NCBI RefSeq assembly: GCF_000503215.1
Contig: NZ_AYTD01000012.1
Coordinates: forward strand, 62,001 to 126,000
Reading direction: 5' to 3'
Length of the DNA: 64,000 bases
Source: Pseudomonas canadensis
Lineage (GTDB): Bacteria; Pseudomonadota; Gammaproteobacteria; Pseudomonadales; Pseudomonadaceae
Shown here: positions 33,489-42,335 of the stretch, one piece after another
How the letters are laid out: every line of letters begins with the position of its first letter
Numbering within the stretch: the first letter of the stretch is position 1
Made by a program: the position numbers and the translations under genes
The notes under the pieces: model-generated
What the model was told of the DNA's origin: nothing
The model's input: the letters and a program-made list of their open reading frames with translations, nothing else
Databases searched by the model: none

Positions 33489-34769
33489 TCAAGCCTGGGC
33501 GCGCTGGCCCGTCACCACATTGTCAATCGGCGCAGCTTCCAGCACGCGACCACGGGTTTCCGGCAGGCACAGCGCGGCGATCACCGCGACGCCGTAGGCA
33601 ATCCCGGCATCGATGCCGATGGCCGAGCCGAGGGACATGGAGTCGCTCATATGCCCCACCAGGAACGGAAACACGGCCGACAGCACGCGCCCGAAGTTGT
33701 AGCAAAAGCCCACGCCGGCACCGCGCACATCCGCCGGGTACAGCTCGTTGAACAACGCCCCAAGGCTGGCCGGAATGCCGGCCGCGAAAAAGCCCAGCGG
33801 GAAGCCAAGGAACAGCATCTGCGTGTTGGTCAACGGCAGGAATACATAGGCCTGCACGGTGATCACACAGCACAGCGCGAACAGCACGATGTTCTTGCGC
33901 CGCCCGATGCGATCAATCAGCAAACCACTGGCGATGCAGCCGCACCAGAAGGCGAAGATGATCACCGCCAGGTAGCCGCCGGAGTTGAGTACCGACAGGT
34001 TGCGCTCAGTCTTGAGGAAGGTCGGCAGCCAAGTCATCACCGCGTGGTAACCGCCATGGGCGCCCAAGCCCAGCAGACCGCCGAACAACGTGACGCGAAT
34101 CAGCTCAGGACGGAAGATGCCCGCCAGCGACTTGAAGAAACTCGGTGGAATCGCCTGTTCGTTTTGCAGGCGCTGGAAGCTGTCGGGCTCCTCGACATTG
34201 CGGCGCACCCAGATAATCAGGAACGACGGCAACAGGCCCACCACAAACATCACACGCCAGGCCATGTCCTGCGGCACAAACGAATAGATCAGCGCAAACA
34301 CCCCGACCGCTACACCCCAACCCACAGCCCAGGCGCTCTGCACGGTACCCATCACCTTGCCGCGGTACTTGGGATTGATGGTCTCGGCCATCAACACCGC
34401 GCCCGCTGCCCATTCACCGCCGATTCCGAAGCCTTGCAGCGCTTTGACGATCAGCAACTGGTGGAAGCCCGTGACAAACGCCGACAAGAAAGTAAAAAAC
34501 GAGAACCACAGGATCATCCACTGCAAGGTGCGCACCCGGCCGTAGCGGTCAGACAAGGTGCCGCCGACCCAACCGCCGATGGCCGAAGTCACCAGCGTGA
34601 CGCCGCTGATCAACCCCGCATCGCCTTTGCTCAAGGCGAACGCAGCGATGAGTGCCGGGATCGCCAGACCGAACATCTGTACTTCCAATGCGTCGAGGGA
34701 CCATCCGCCGAAGCAGGCCCAGAACGTTTTGCGCTCCCGGGGAGTGACTTGGCGATACCAACTGAACAT
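33489..34769 (-). CDS. MFS transporter, organic/aromatic acid:H+ symporter type
   Basis: 426 residues with about 12 membrane helices. Between helices 2 and 3 is GGTLSDRYGRVRT, the major-facilitator signature, and the matching loop in the second half is DRIGRRKN. The sequence resembles the sialate/shikimate/aromatic acid symporter branch (GFGIGGEWAAGAVLMAE is typical). It lies between the gntR regulator and the amidohydrolase on the same strand, so it probably imports the substrate of that hydrolase. Confidence 0.9.
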   Translation of the reverse strand: MFSWYRQVTPRERKTFWACFGGWSLDALEVQMFGLAIPALIAAFALSKGDAGLISGVTLVTSAIGGWVGGTLSDRYGRVRTLQWMILWFSFFTFLSAFVTGFHQLLIVKALQGFGIGGEWAAGAVLMAETINPKYRGKVMGTVQSAWAVGWGVAVGVFALIYSFVPQDMAWRVMFVVGLLPSFLIIWVRRNVEEPDSFQRLQNEQAIPPSFFKSLAGIFRPELIRVTLFGGLLGLGAHGGYHAVMTWLPTFLKTERNLSVLNSGGYLAVIIFAFWCGCIASGLLIDRIGRRKNIVLFALCCVITVQAYVFLPLTNTQMLFLGFPLGFFAAGIPASLGALFNELYPADVRGAGVGFCYNFGRVLSAVFPFLVGHMSDSMSLGSAIGIDAGIAYGVAVIAALCLPETRGRVLEAAPIDNVVTGQRAQA

Positions 34770-34867
34770 GATTTTTATCCTTATAGGTCAAACGCGAGGC
34801 AGCCGAGCGCGAACCGTGCCGCAGCCGGGCCAGTGTTGGGCAAACAGTTAACGGTGCGGGTGTCGGG

Positions 34868-35599
34868 TCAGCGAATGTCCACGCGGTAGCGGAAGTGCTC
34901 GGCGTGCCCGCGAGAGCGTCGCCACTCGAGGGGCTGGCCGGCGTAATCGCGGGCCAGGCGCTCGATCACCACCACCGGGCTGTTGACCGGCACCTGCAGC
35001 AATCGCGCGTACACCTCGTTGACCGATTCGGCGGTCAGGGTTTCCTCGGCCGAGGCCACCACTTGCCCGCAGACGTCTTCATACACCGGATAAAGCAACG
35101 GGCCTTGCTGGGACAGGTCGATATCCAGCAACGCCTGGAAGCGCGTGCGCGGTAGCCAGATCTCTTCGGCCAGCAGCGGCTGCACGTCAAACAAACGGGT
35201 ACGCAGGATGCGGATCACCTGGGACTCGGGCGCCAGGCCCAACGCCTCACTGACCGCCGACGGCGCGGCCAGGGATTCAACTGTGAGGATGCGGCTTTCC
35301 GGCACCTGACGCTCGCCCGCAGGGCCTTGAAAACGGAAAAATCGAAACAGGGAGGACTGGAATTGCGGGCGACGCACAAAGGTGCCCCGACCCTGCTGGC
35401 GCTCAAGAATGCCTTCGCTCACCAACGCATCGACGGCCTTGCGCACGGTGCCGGTGGACAGCTCGTACTCGGCGGACAGCACCGCTTCGGTGGGAATGGC
35501 TTCACCGGGGCGCCAGCGATTGTTGGCGATCTGCTCGACCAGGTGGTCGCGCAGGCGTTGGTATAGCGGCAGACGGGCATCACTGGACAAGGTATTCAT
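34868..35599 (-). CDS. GntR/HutC-family regulator
   Basis: 243 residues. An N-terminal winged helix (about 8-75, LPLYQRLRDHLVEQI and AIPTEAVLSAEYELSTGTVRKA) is followed by a UTRA ligand-binding domain (about 95-235). It leads the same-strand unit with the MFS and amidohydrolase genes (98 bases to the MFS start). A perfect 12-base palindrome, TCATATATATGA, sits 27 bases before its ATG and is a likely operator, suggesting self-regulation released by the transported compound. Confidence 0.92.
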   Translation of the reverse strand: MNTLSSDARLPLYQRLRDHLVEQIANNRWRPGEAIPTEAVLSAEYELSTGTVRKAVDALVSEGILERQQGRGTFVRRPQFQSSLFRFFRFQGPAGERQVPESRILTVESLAAPSAVSEALGLAPESQVIRILRTRLFDVQPLLAEEIWLPRTRFQALLDIDLSQQGPLLYPVYEDVCGQVVASAEETLTAESVNEVYARLLQVPVNSPVVVIERLARDYAGQPLEWRRSRGHAEHFRYRVDIR

Positions 35600-35625
35600 G
35601 GGGCCACATTCACTTTGTTATTTAG

Positions 35626-35637
35626 TCATATATATGA
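35626..35637. promoter_or_regulatory. Perfect palindrome before gntR, likely GntR operator
   Basis: TCATATATATGA reads the same on both strands. It lies 27 bases upstream of the gntR ATG at 35599, in an AT-rich patch where a promoter would be expected. The location suggests direct self-repression of the gntR-MFS-amidohydrolase unit. Confidence 0.5.
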
Positions 35638-35710
35638 ATATGGCGAGAGTATTTGTCCGCCGGGTGACGCCTGTCAAGCGCGCCACCGCGGATAGAGGAT
35701 GAATGGTCGG

Positions 35711-36343
35711 CTACAGCGCCGGGCGTTGCTGCCGCACCCACGCCTGCACGGAAGGCCGCTGCCACTGGCGCTGCGCATATTCCACCAACTCGGCGGGCAC
35801 GCTGTCGCCATTGAGAATCAGGCGATTGAGCATCACCGCCAGGTCCACATCCGCAATCGACCACGCGCCGAACAGATACGCCCGGTTACCCGCCAACAGT
35901 GCCTGGGCCGCGCTGATCAATTTGCGTGCCGCCGCTTCGGCCACGGGGGACAATGGCGGCATCTTCTGCCCGTAGAACACCACCATCGTCGAACGCTCCT
36001 GGCGGATCGGCAACAAGTCGCTGCGCAACCAGGCCTGCACCTGCCGCGCCCTCGCCCGCTGCTTGGGATCGGCCGGATAGACCGGTGTCTCGGGGTAAGT
36101 CTCTTCCAGGTACTCAGTAATTGCCGAAGACTCCGACAGCGCAAAGTCTCCTTCTACCAGCGTCGGCACGCGCTGGGTCAGGGACAGTTGGGCGAAGTCG
36201 GCGGTCTGGTTCTGCGCGGCGTCCAAGTCCAGGGTCAAGGTGTCGAACGCCAGGCCTTTTTCCCGCAGGGTGACGAACACCGACATCGCGTAGGGGCTGG
36301 TATACAAATGATCAACATACAGGCGCAACGGACGCTGGCTCAT
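35711..36343 (-). CDS. yfcF: Glutathione S-transferase, YfcF type
   Basis: 210 residues from the ATG at 36343. The thioredoxin-like N-terminal domain (1-80) has SPYAMSVFVTLREKGLAFD and the glutathione-binding block RVPTLVEGDFALSESSAITEYLEE. The helical C-terminal domain has RARARQVQAWLRSDLLPIRQERSTMVVF, which is closely similar to E. coli YfcF. It is a cytoplasmic glutathione-dependent enzyme with a likely peroxidase or detoxification role. The frame is open nine codons further, but the ATG at 36343 gives the family start. Confidence 0.88.
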   Translation of the reverse strand: MSQRPLRLYVDHLYTSPYAMSVFVTLREKGLAFDTLTLDLDAAQNQTADFAQLSLTQRVPTLVEGDFALSESSAITEYLEETYPETPVYPADPKQRARARQVQAWLRSDLLPIRQERSTMVVFYGQKMPPLSPVAEAAARKLISAAQALLAGNRAYLFGAWSIADVDLAVMLNRLILNGDSVPAELVEYAQRQWQRPSVQAWVRQQRPAL

Positions 36344-36439
36344 AACGATTCTCCGTGAGTGGAACACCACGCTACGAGATGTGCGGCGAGAAAGACAATG
36401 CGCTGTTTTTATGGGGCCATTCCTACTCGGAATACCGGG

Positions 36440-36976
36440 CTAACCGGCAAAGCCACCCTTGTCTAAAAAGGCGCGCTCCTCCTCCGTGGTCTCTCGCGCC
36501 AACACGCCATTACGATGGGGAAAGCGCCCGAACTGCTCAATAATGCGCGCGTGCTCCTTGGCCCAATGGTAAGTGTTGGCGTCCAGTTGCTGGTTCAGGA
36601 CCAGTGAGCGCTGCTGATCCGCCGGGTCTTCGGAGTGTTCGAACGGCAGGTAACAGAACGCACGCAATGCCGGCTCAATCTGCTGATCCAATCCAGCGTC
36701 GACCATGCGCCTGGCATACAGGCGGGCCAATGGGTCGGTGGCGAACATATGGGCAGTGCCGCGAAAAGCGTTGCGCGGGTATTGGTCAAGCAGGATCAGC
36801 AGCGCCAGAGCCCCTTGCGCCGAGTCCAGCCAGTGCTCCAGTTCGCGCCGGGCGGCTTGCAGGTGGGTGGTGTGGAAGGTGTCGCGGAAAGTTGCGTCGA
36901 AGACCTCGTCCTTGGCGAACCAGCGTTTGGGGCCGGCGTGTTTCCAGAAGTCGAGGACGGATTGTGGAGTAGTCAT
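36440..36976 (-). CDS. DUF924 protein
   Basis: 178 residues from the ATG at 36976. Family features: VLDFWKHAGPKRWFAKDEVFD at the start, LLDQYPRNAFRGT in the middle, and YLPFEHSEDPADQQRSL. DUF924 proteins are all-helical, TPR-like and of unknown function. No signal peptide. It is divergent from the DUF1624 membrane gene with 125 bases between starts. The other end is 97 bases from the yfcF start. Confidence 0.87.
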   Translation of the reverse strand: MTTPQSVLDFWKHAGPKRWFAKDEVFDATFRDTFHTTHLQAARRELEHWLDSAQGALALLILLDQYPRNAFRGTAHMFATDPLARLYARRMVDAGLDQQIEPALRAFCYLPFEHSEDPADQQRSLVLNQQLDANTYHWAKEHARIIEQFGRFPHRNGVLARETTEEERAFLDKGGFAG

Positions 36977-37101
36977 GATGAGGGGCCTGCACAAACGATT
37001 TCACTGACAGTATCAGAATCCTTAGTGACGAATCGCGGCAACGCGGTAATTAATGTTATAGGATAACACCCCATTTCCGCCCTGCCCTGTGACCCTCGCC
37101 C

Positions 37102-38256
37102 ATGACCGATGCTGTTCCCCTGCGCCAACGCCTGCTGTCCATCGATGCCCTGCGCGGCCTGGTGATCCTGTTTATGCTGCTTGACCACGTGCGCGAAACC
37201 TTCCTGCTGCACCGTCAGGTCAGCGACCCGATGACCATCGACAGCACCGAGCCTGCGTTATTTGCCAGCCGCACCCTCGCCCATCTGTGCGCGCCAGTGT
37301 TTGTGTTGCTCACGGGCTTGTCGGCCTGGCTGTACGGCCAGAAATACCAGGGCCGGCGCGATGTGTCGGCGTTCCTGTTCAAGCGTGGGCTGTTCCTGGT
37401 GGTGCTGGAGTTCACCCTGGTCAACTTCGCCTGGACCTTCCAACTGCCGCCTAGCGTGATCTATATGCAAGTCATCTGGGCGATTGGCGTGAGCATGATC
37501 GCCCTTGCGGCGCTGGTGTGGTTGCCGCGCCCGCTGCTGATCGTGTTGGCAGTGGTGATCATTGCCGGGCACAACCTGCTGGATGGGCTGCACTTCGAGG
37601 CCGGTTCGGCACTGCATATTCCGTGGACAATCCTGCATGAGCGCAGCTGGATCGAAGTGGGCGAGTCGCTGCGCCTGCGCGTCACTTATCCGGTGCTACC
37701 GTGGATCGGTGTGATCGCCCTGGGCTACAGCCTCGGCCCCTGGTTTGCCAAAGACATGCAGCCGGCGCAGCGCCAGCGTTATCTGTGGCTGGGCGGTGCA
37801 AGTGCATTGATAGGGTTCGTGGTAGTGCGAGCGGTCAATGGGTATGGCGAAAAACCATGGCAAGCCTATGACAACGGCGTGCAAACCCTGATGAGCTTTT
37901 TCAACATCACCAAGTACCCGCCTTCGTTGTTGTTTCTGGCACTGACGCTGGGGATTGGGCTACTGCTGTTGCTGGCGTTCGAGAAGGCGGGAAGCAAGCG
38001 CTGGATCAGCATGCTCGCCACCTTCGGTGCAGCACCGATGTTCTTCTATCTGCTGCACCTGTACGTGCTGAAAATCCTCTACGTCGCATGTGTGGCACTG
38101 TTTGGCCTGAATCACGGCAACTACTTCGGCTTCGACGGTATGGGCGCCATTTGGCTGGTGGCGTTGCTGCTGCCGCTGGCGCTGTACGCGCCGGTCCATT
38201 GGTTCGCCGGGCTCAAGGCCCGGCGCCGCGACCTGGCCTGGCTCAAGTACCTGTAG
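37102..38256 (+). CDS. DUF1624 membrane protein (heparan-glucosaminide acetyltransferase-like)
   Basis: 384 residues with about 10 membrane helices. The start RLLSIDALRGLVILFMLLDHVRE carries the Arg-Gly and Asp-His residues conserved in this acyltransferase-like family, and HLCAPVFVLLTGLSAWLYG follows. YLLHLYVLKILY near the C-terminus is another family block. Relatives transfer acetyl groups across a membrane, but bacterial members are mostly uncharacterised. The natural acceptor is unknown. It is in the inner membrane. It ends 39 bases before the end of the convergent lysE gene. Confidence 0.85.
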   Translation: MTDAVPLRQRLLSIDALRGLVILFMLLDHVRETFLLHRQVSDPMTIDSTEPALFASRTLAHLCAPVFVLLTGLSAWLYGQKYQGRRDVSAFLFKRGLFLVVLEFTLVNFAWTFQLPPSVIYMQVIWAIGVSMIALAALVWLPRPLLIVLAVVIIAGHNLLDGLHFEAGSALHIPWTILHERSWIEVGESLRLRVTYPVLPWIGVIALGYSLGPWFAKDMQPAQRQRYLWLGGASALIGFVVVRAVNGYGEKPWQAYDNGVQTLMSFFNITKYPPSLLFLALTLGIGLLLLLAFEKAGSKRWISMLATFGAAPMFFYLLHLYVLKILYVACVALFGLNHGNYFGFDGMGAIWLVALLLPLALYAPVHWFAGLKARRRDLAWLKYL

Positions 38257-38295
38257 AGGCTCGATCTATGCGTGAGTGGAGGTGAAAAGGTCCAC

Positions 38296-38904
38296 TCATG
38301 TTGCGACCAGATGCACATAGAACGCGTGAAACATGAAATACGCACACACCGCCAGCGCCAGGCCCATGCAGCGGTTGAACGCGGTAAACGCCGACGCCCC
38401 GTTGATCCGCCGTCCCAGCATCGCGCCAAGCAACGCATAGAGCCACGGCGCGCCAAACGCGCCAAAAGCCAGCAACGCCGACACCAGCGCAATCGACACC
38501 CCGGTGATATGCGCCGCCGGCAGCATGACGCTGGTGATCGGCAACACCGCCATGATGCCCTTGGGGTTGAGCAACTGGATCACCAGACCGTTCCAGAACG
38601 TGAGGGTCTTGGCCGGTGCGGTAGAGACTTTTTCATCGACCACCGTGCGCGCGGTGAACACCTGATAAGCCAGGTACAAGGTGTACACACCGCCAATCAA
38701 CGAAATATAGGGCAACGCCGCCTGGGAAATGATCGCCTCGCCGGTGTAGCCGAACAGCACGAACAACACCAGCATCGCGCAGCCCACGCCGATGAAGAAC
38801 CCGGTGGACCGCCGGAACTGGCCGGTGAGCCCGGCGTTGAGTCCCATGAAATTCACGGGGCCGGGGCTGTACATGACGCTGAAGGCGTAGAGGAAGATGT
38901 CCAT
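38296..38904 (-). CDS. LysE-family amino-acid exporter
   Basis: 202 residues, five to six membrane helices. The N-terminal block YSPGPVNFMGLNAGLTGQFR matches the LysE/RhtB pattern (usually SPGPN), and PKGIMAVLPI is the usual motif at the middle loop. These proteins export amino acids or related compounds from the cytoplasm. The exact substrate cannot be read. The final 10 residues are hydrophobic (FMFHAFYVHLVAT). Confidence 0.88.
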   Translation of the reverse strand: MDIFLYAFSVMYSPGPVNFMGLNAGLTGQFRRSTGFFIGVGCAMLVLFVLFGYTGEAIISQAALPYISLIGGVYTLYLAYQVFTARTVVDEKVSTAPAKTLTFWNGLVIQLLNPKGIMAVLPITSVMLPAAHITGVSIALVSALLAFGAFGAPWLYALLGAMLGRRINGASAFTAFNRCMGLALAVCAYFMFHAFYVHLVAT

Positions 38905-39134
38905 GGAAGACCTGCAGTAGAAAGAGTGTGGCGAGTCTACTGAGGGAGAGAAGGGCGAATCTTGTACGTTTGTGGTGGCGTGAGCGAGGATCTACTAGGA
39001 CCAGAGCAATATCACAAAAACCATTGACGCTATTTCATCACGTCCCCAGACTCGAGGATTGCTGTTTATCCGGTTGAACCGTGCAATTTGTTTAGCGCGG
39101 TCGAGTTAGAAAACCACTCAGAATAACCTCCCAC

Positions 39135-39926
39135 ATGAATGCAACCGTTTCCCGCTTCAAACAAAACGTCACTGGTCGAATAAAGGCTAACTTCCAAGGC
39201 TACCCGCTACACGAAAAATTCTACTTAGTCAGTGCTTATATTCTTGGCGGCTACGTGTTCGCCAGTTTCATAGCGGTGTTGATTTTTCGAGCAAACCTGA
39301 TAGATCCCTTTGCGAAATTCAGTGCGTATTTGATTGCAGCAACCTGCACCGTTGCCGTTGTCATCGAGTATTGGGCAACGCTCAAAGCGCTGTATGAAAA
39401 AACGTGGTTCAAGTGGGCGTTGGGCATCATCGGCGTGCTTGCATTCAAATACTCTGAACAGCACGCCAACGGGTTTATCAATGACTTTACCGGAATAGAC
39501 CCGGGCTATCTTCCAGCGGCCTCGTCTACACTGACCACCCTCTTTGTACTCTATTCCTGGCTGCTGGCGGTCTCATCGTTCCTTGCTGTTTTTATGCTTT
39601 TGCATTGGGCCTTTGTTGGCTTTGAAAAGCCGAAAGGCGAACGACAGCTGAGAGACTGGAAGTACATTGCAAGGTTTGTGGGATTGTTCGTCATTTTCAT
39701 CATTACCAGCATGGCCACTCGTACGTTCGAAGAAAGAGGTTCACTGACCGCTGCCCTTGCCAGACAAGTCGTACTTTCGACCGAGTACTTTAAAAAATCG
39801 CACTGCACTAACATTTCCCCATCCCAACGATCAGCGAACCTGTCAGACGGACTTGTTTCGGTGTATCAACCTGAATCAAACACTTTCGACGTCGTCAGGT
39901 GTGAGGCCTCGCGCTCAAGAGAGTGA
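39135..39926 (+). CDS. Multi-helix membrane protein of unknown function
   Basis: 263 residues, AT-richer than its neighbours. Five hydrophobic segments at about 30-50, 61-81, 91-108, 132-158 and 180-196 place it in the inner membrane. The C-terminal ~60 residues are soluble, with Cys in KKSHCTN and VVRCEAS that could form a disulfide outside the membrane. I recognise no family. The preceding 230 bases hold no gene. Base composition unlike the flanks and no obvious partners suggest acquisition by transfer. Confidence 0.66.
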   Translation: MNATVSRFKQNVTGRIKANFQGYPLHEKFYLVSAYILGGYVFASFIAVLIFRANLIDPFAKFSAYLIAATCTVAVVIEYWATLKALYEKTWFKWALGIIGVLAFKYSEQHANGFINDFTGIDPGYLPAASSTLTTLFVLYSWLLAVSSFLAVFMLLHWAFVGFEKPKGERQLRDWKYIARFVGLFVIFIITSMATRTFEERGSLTAALARQVVLSTEYFKKSHCTNISPSQRSANLSDGLVSVYQPESNTFDVVRCEASRSRE

Positions 39927-39997
39927 AGGCAGTCAATTGCTGTCAAGCTGGCGTACGTTCTGGTTACCGTGCCAGCACTTACAGAACGAGAACACCT

Positions 39998-40384
39998 ATG
40001 GACACAACGACTCAAGGCAGTTGCCTCTGCGGCGCAATCACTTATCACGTTTCGACACCGCTCAAGACCGTCACCCACTGCCACTGCAAAAAATGCCAGA
40101 AAGGCCATGGCGCTGCGTTCGCGACGTATGCCAGCGCGCGCCGATCAGAAGTGACGATCCGGGCTATGCGTGACACGCTGAAAAGCTATGAATCTTCGCC
40201 AGGTATCACCCGTCAATTCTGCTCGGAATGCGGTTCATCGCTGTTCTGGAGCGACGCTGAAGGAAAGTATCCAGAGTGGATTTCGATTGCGCTGGGCACG
40301 CTCGATACCCCGTTCAAGGTAAAGAGCCAGGCGCACAGTTGCATTGAGTCCAAGGCACCCTGGCTTGGTGGACAGTTCCTTTGA
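39998..40384 (+). CDS. GFA-fold zinc protein
   Basis: 128 residues from the ATG at 39998; the open frame starts earlier but those residues overlap the previous gene. Zinc ligands are clear: SCLCG at about 8-12, HCHCKKCQK in the middle and FCSECGS near residue 75. The fold is that of glutathione-dependent formaldehyde-activating enzyme and CENP-V; only some members react with S-hydroxymethylglutathione, so activity is not certain. The stop overlaps the start of the acetyltransferase gene, so the two are coupled. Confidence 0.86.
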   Translation: MDTTTQGSCLCGAITYHVSTPLKTVTHCHCKKCQKGHGAAFATYASARRSEVTIRAMRDTLKSYESSPGITRQFCSECGSSLFWSDAEGKYPEWISIALGTLDTPFKVKSQAHSCIESKAPWLGGQFL

Positions 40385-40839
40385 GTCCGCTCAACGCAAA
40401 CGTCTCGATACGCAAACTGGAGCAGCTCCCGGTGCAGATCCGAGCCCTCGAAGCTCAGGCAGTCGCCGAAGGCTTCCGGTTCCTGACACGATTGATCACG
40501 GAGTGGGAAGACGGCTCCAATCGATTTGATCGGCCGGGCGAATGCTTTCTGGGAATGTTTTGTGATGGGCAGTTGATCGCCGTCGGCGGTCTTTCTTGTG
40601 ATCTCGTCGCGGGATCAGGAGTTGGACGGCTTCGCCGGGTATACGTAGAACGTACTTACCGTGGGCGACAGGCTGGTAGGGCCTTGGTGGTGCAGCTACT
40701 GGAAAATGCTGCCGTGCATTTTCACAAAGTACGTCTGTCCACCGACACATCTGAGGCCGCAGCTTTTTATCTTCGATGCGGTTTTGAGCAGGTGGCTGAT
40801 GACACCGCCACCCACGTAAAAATCTTGAAAAACGGCTGA
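40381..40839 (+). CDS. GNAT-family acetyltransferase
   Basis: 152 residues. A TTG start at 40381 overlaps the previous stop as TTGA. Motif A of the GNAT fold is visible as RLRRVYVERTYRGRQAGRALV (Arg-x-x-Gly-x-Gly/Ala acetyl-CoA loop) and motif B as AAAFYLRCGFEQV. It would transfer acetyl from acetyl-CoA to an amine. The substrate is unknown. Translational coupling suggests it works with the GFA-fold protein. Confidence 0.82.
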   Translation: MSPLNANVSIRKLEQLPVQIRALEAQAVAEGFRFLTRLITEWEDGSNRFDRPGECFLGMFCDGQLIAVGGLSCDLVAGSGVGRLRRVYVERTYRGRQAGRALVVQLLENAAVHFHKVRLSTDTSEAAAFYLRCGFEQVADDTATHVKILKNG

Positions 40840-40881
40840 AACGGATGCTGCCGGCTCCGCAACACACAATAAAATGGGGAT

Positions 40882-40980
40882 CGTCGAGCTTCAGCGAGGC
40901 TACGATGGTGGTGTGGCAGCGGCATCTCTATCGGCAGTGCCGCCGTCATCGCGGCCTCGCTGGGGCTCGACGGCTCCCAC
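40882..40980. repeat. Decayed REP-type inverted pair
   Basis: A left arm beginning CGTCGAGCTTCAGCGAGGCT (from 40882) and a right arm ending in CGACGGCTCCCAC (about 40943-40980) are imperfect inverted copies. About 24 of 30 positions match. The pair lies in the 169 bases between the acetyltransferase and oprD stops; I see no gene there. Confidence 0.5.
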
Positions 40981-41008
40981 AGTGGGTTTTGCAGTGCTTG
41001 AAAGGTCG

Positions 41009-42328
41009 TTACATCAACGGAATCGAGTAATTCACAAACACCCGATTCTGATCCTGGTCCCGCGCCACGTCACTGCGCGACACACCGTTGCGCCAGCCAA
41101 ACCCAACGTTCTTGAAGGTGCCGCTCTGCACCACGTAATCCAGCGCGATATCCCGCTCCCACTCGCTCGCGTCGTTGCCACTGGCGGTAAGGATGTGGTC
41201 GCCCTTCAGGTACATCACCGACGCCTTCAACCCCGGCACGCCGAGTGACGCGAAGTCATAGGCGTATTGCGCAAAAGCGGTGCGCTCGCCGGCCTGGATG
41301 AAAGTCTGCACGGTACGGTCGGTGTAGAGATACAGGCTGGAACCGCCCTCCCCTTTGTTCACCAGGCCGCCCTGGTTGAGTTGGGCGAAGTTGCTGTCGT
41401 CCGAGACCTGCTGGTACCCGGCGGTGATCGCGTGCGGGCCCAGGGAGTAGATGAACGCCGCGCTCCAGGTGTTGTTGTCGATTTCACCGGTGCCGTTCTT
41501 GGTATAGCCGCCGAGTTTGTAACCTTCGGCACGGCCGGCGGCGCTGCTGTTCTTGCCGTCGGCGGTGGTCTTGAAGTAGCGCAGGTCGGTTTTCAACGAG
41601 CCGTAGTCGCCCAGGGGCAATACGTGGATCAGCCCGGCGAAGTGCTGTTGGTAATAGTCTTCGAGGTTGGCGTAGTAGTACTGGACCATCAGGTCCTTGG
41701 TCACCTGGTAATCGGCACCGGCGAAATTGAACTTGTTGCTTTCCTGGGTGCCACCCGCCGCTGCCAGACCACTGCGGTCGCTGGAGCCACGGCCGGTGGT
41801 GTGTTGCAGTTGGCCGCCGATCAGGGTCAGGTTGTCGATGTCCTTGCTGGTGATTTGCCCACCTTCGAACGATTGCGGCAACAGGCGGCCGTCGTTGCTC
41901 ACCAGGATAGGTAGGTTCGGCCGCAGGTAGCCGTAGCGCAGTTCGCTCTTGGCAAAACGGGCCTTGGCCGTGGCGCCGCCACGGGCCCAGTTGTCGGTGG
42001 CCTTGCCGTCGTCGTTGGGGATCATCGAGCTGCCCACGTGGCGGCCGGCACCGCTGTCCAGGGTGATGCCGAGCATGCCGATCGCGTCGAGACCAAAACC
42101 CACGGTGCCGTCGGTGAAGCCCGATTGATAGTTGAGGATAAACGCCTGGCCCCACTCTTCGGTCTTCGACGGTGCGGCGGTGCCATCCCGGTTGTCGTTG
42201 TTGAAGTAGAAATTGCGCAGGCTCAAGTTGGCTTTGCTGTCGCTCAAGAAATCAGCCGACGCCAAAGGGCTCAGGGCAACGCCCAGGCTGCCGGTCAATA
42301 CGCTTAACACATTCAAAGTGGCTTTCAT
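41009..42328 (-). CDS. OprD-family outer-membrane porin
   Basis: 439 residues from the ATG at 42328 (GAGG before it). Signal peptide of about 25 residues (ending LSPLASA), followed by the OprD opening ADFLSDSKANLSLRNFYFNN and repeated aromatic beta-strands; the final residues NRVFVNYSIPLM make an outer-membrane C-terminal strand. OprD porins admit small organic substrates. It is the last gene of the lacI operon, seven bases after the phosphodiesterase stop, so its substrate is probably the same as that of the ABC transporter. Confidence 0.92.
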   Translation of the reverse strand: MKATLNVLSVLTGSLGVALSPLASADFLSDSKANLSLRNFYFNNDNRDGTAAPSKTEEWGQAFILNYQSGFTDGTVGFGLDAIGMLGITLDSGAGRHVGSSMIPNDDGKATDNWARGGATAKARFAKSELRYGYLRPNLPILVSNDGRLLPQSFEGGQITSKDIDNLTLIGGQLQHTTGRGSSDRSGLAAAGGTQESNKFNFAGADYQVTKDLMVQYYYANLEDYYQQHFAGLIHVLPLGDYGSLKTDLRYFKTTADGKNSSAAGRAEGYKLGGYTKNGTGEIDNNTWSAAFIYSLGPHAITAGYQQVSDDSNFAQLNQGGLVNKGEGGSSLYLYTDRTVQTFIQAGERTAFAQYAYDFASLGVPGLKASVMYLKGDHILTASGNDASEWERDIALDYVVQSGTFKNVGFGWRNGVSRSDVARDQDQNRVFVNYSIPLM

Positions 42329-42335
42329 CACAACC

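Noticed and set aside
33651..34889. 412-codon plus-strand frame opposite the MFS gene
   Set aside because: Composition rich in His, Gln and Arg with no hydrophobic core or motif; the minus-strand transporter is complete.
40845..41008. A 61-codon frame between the acetyltransferase and oprD
   Set aside because: It runs through a decayed REP pair, has no ribosome site and no recognisable sequence.
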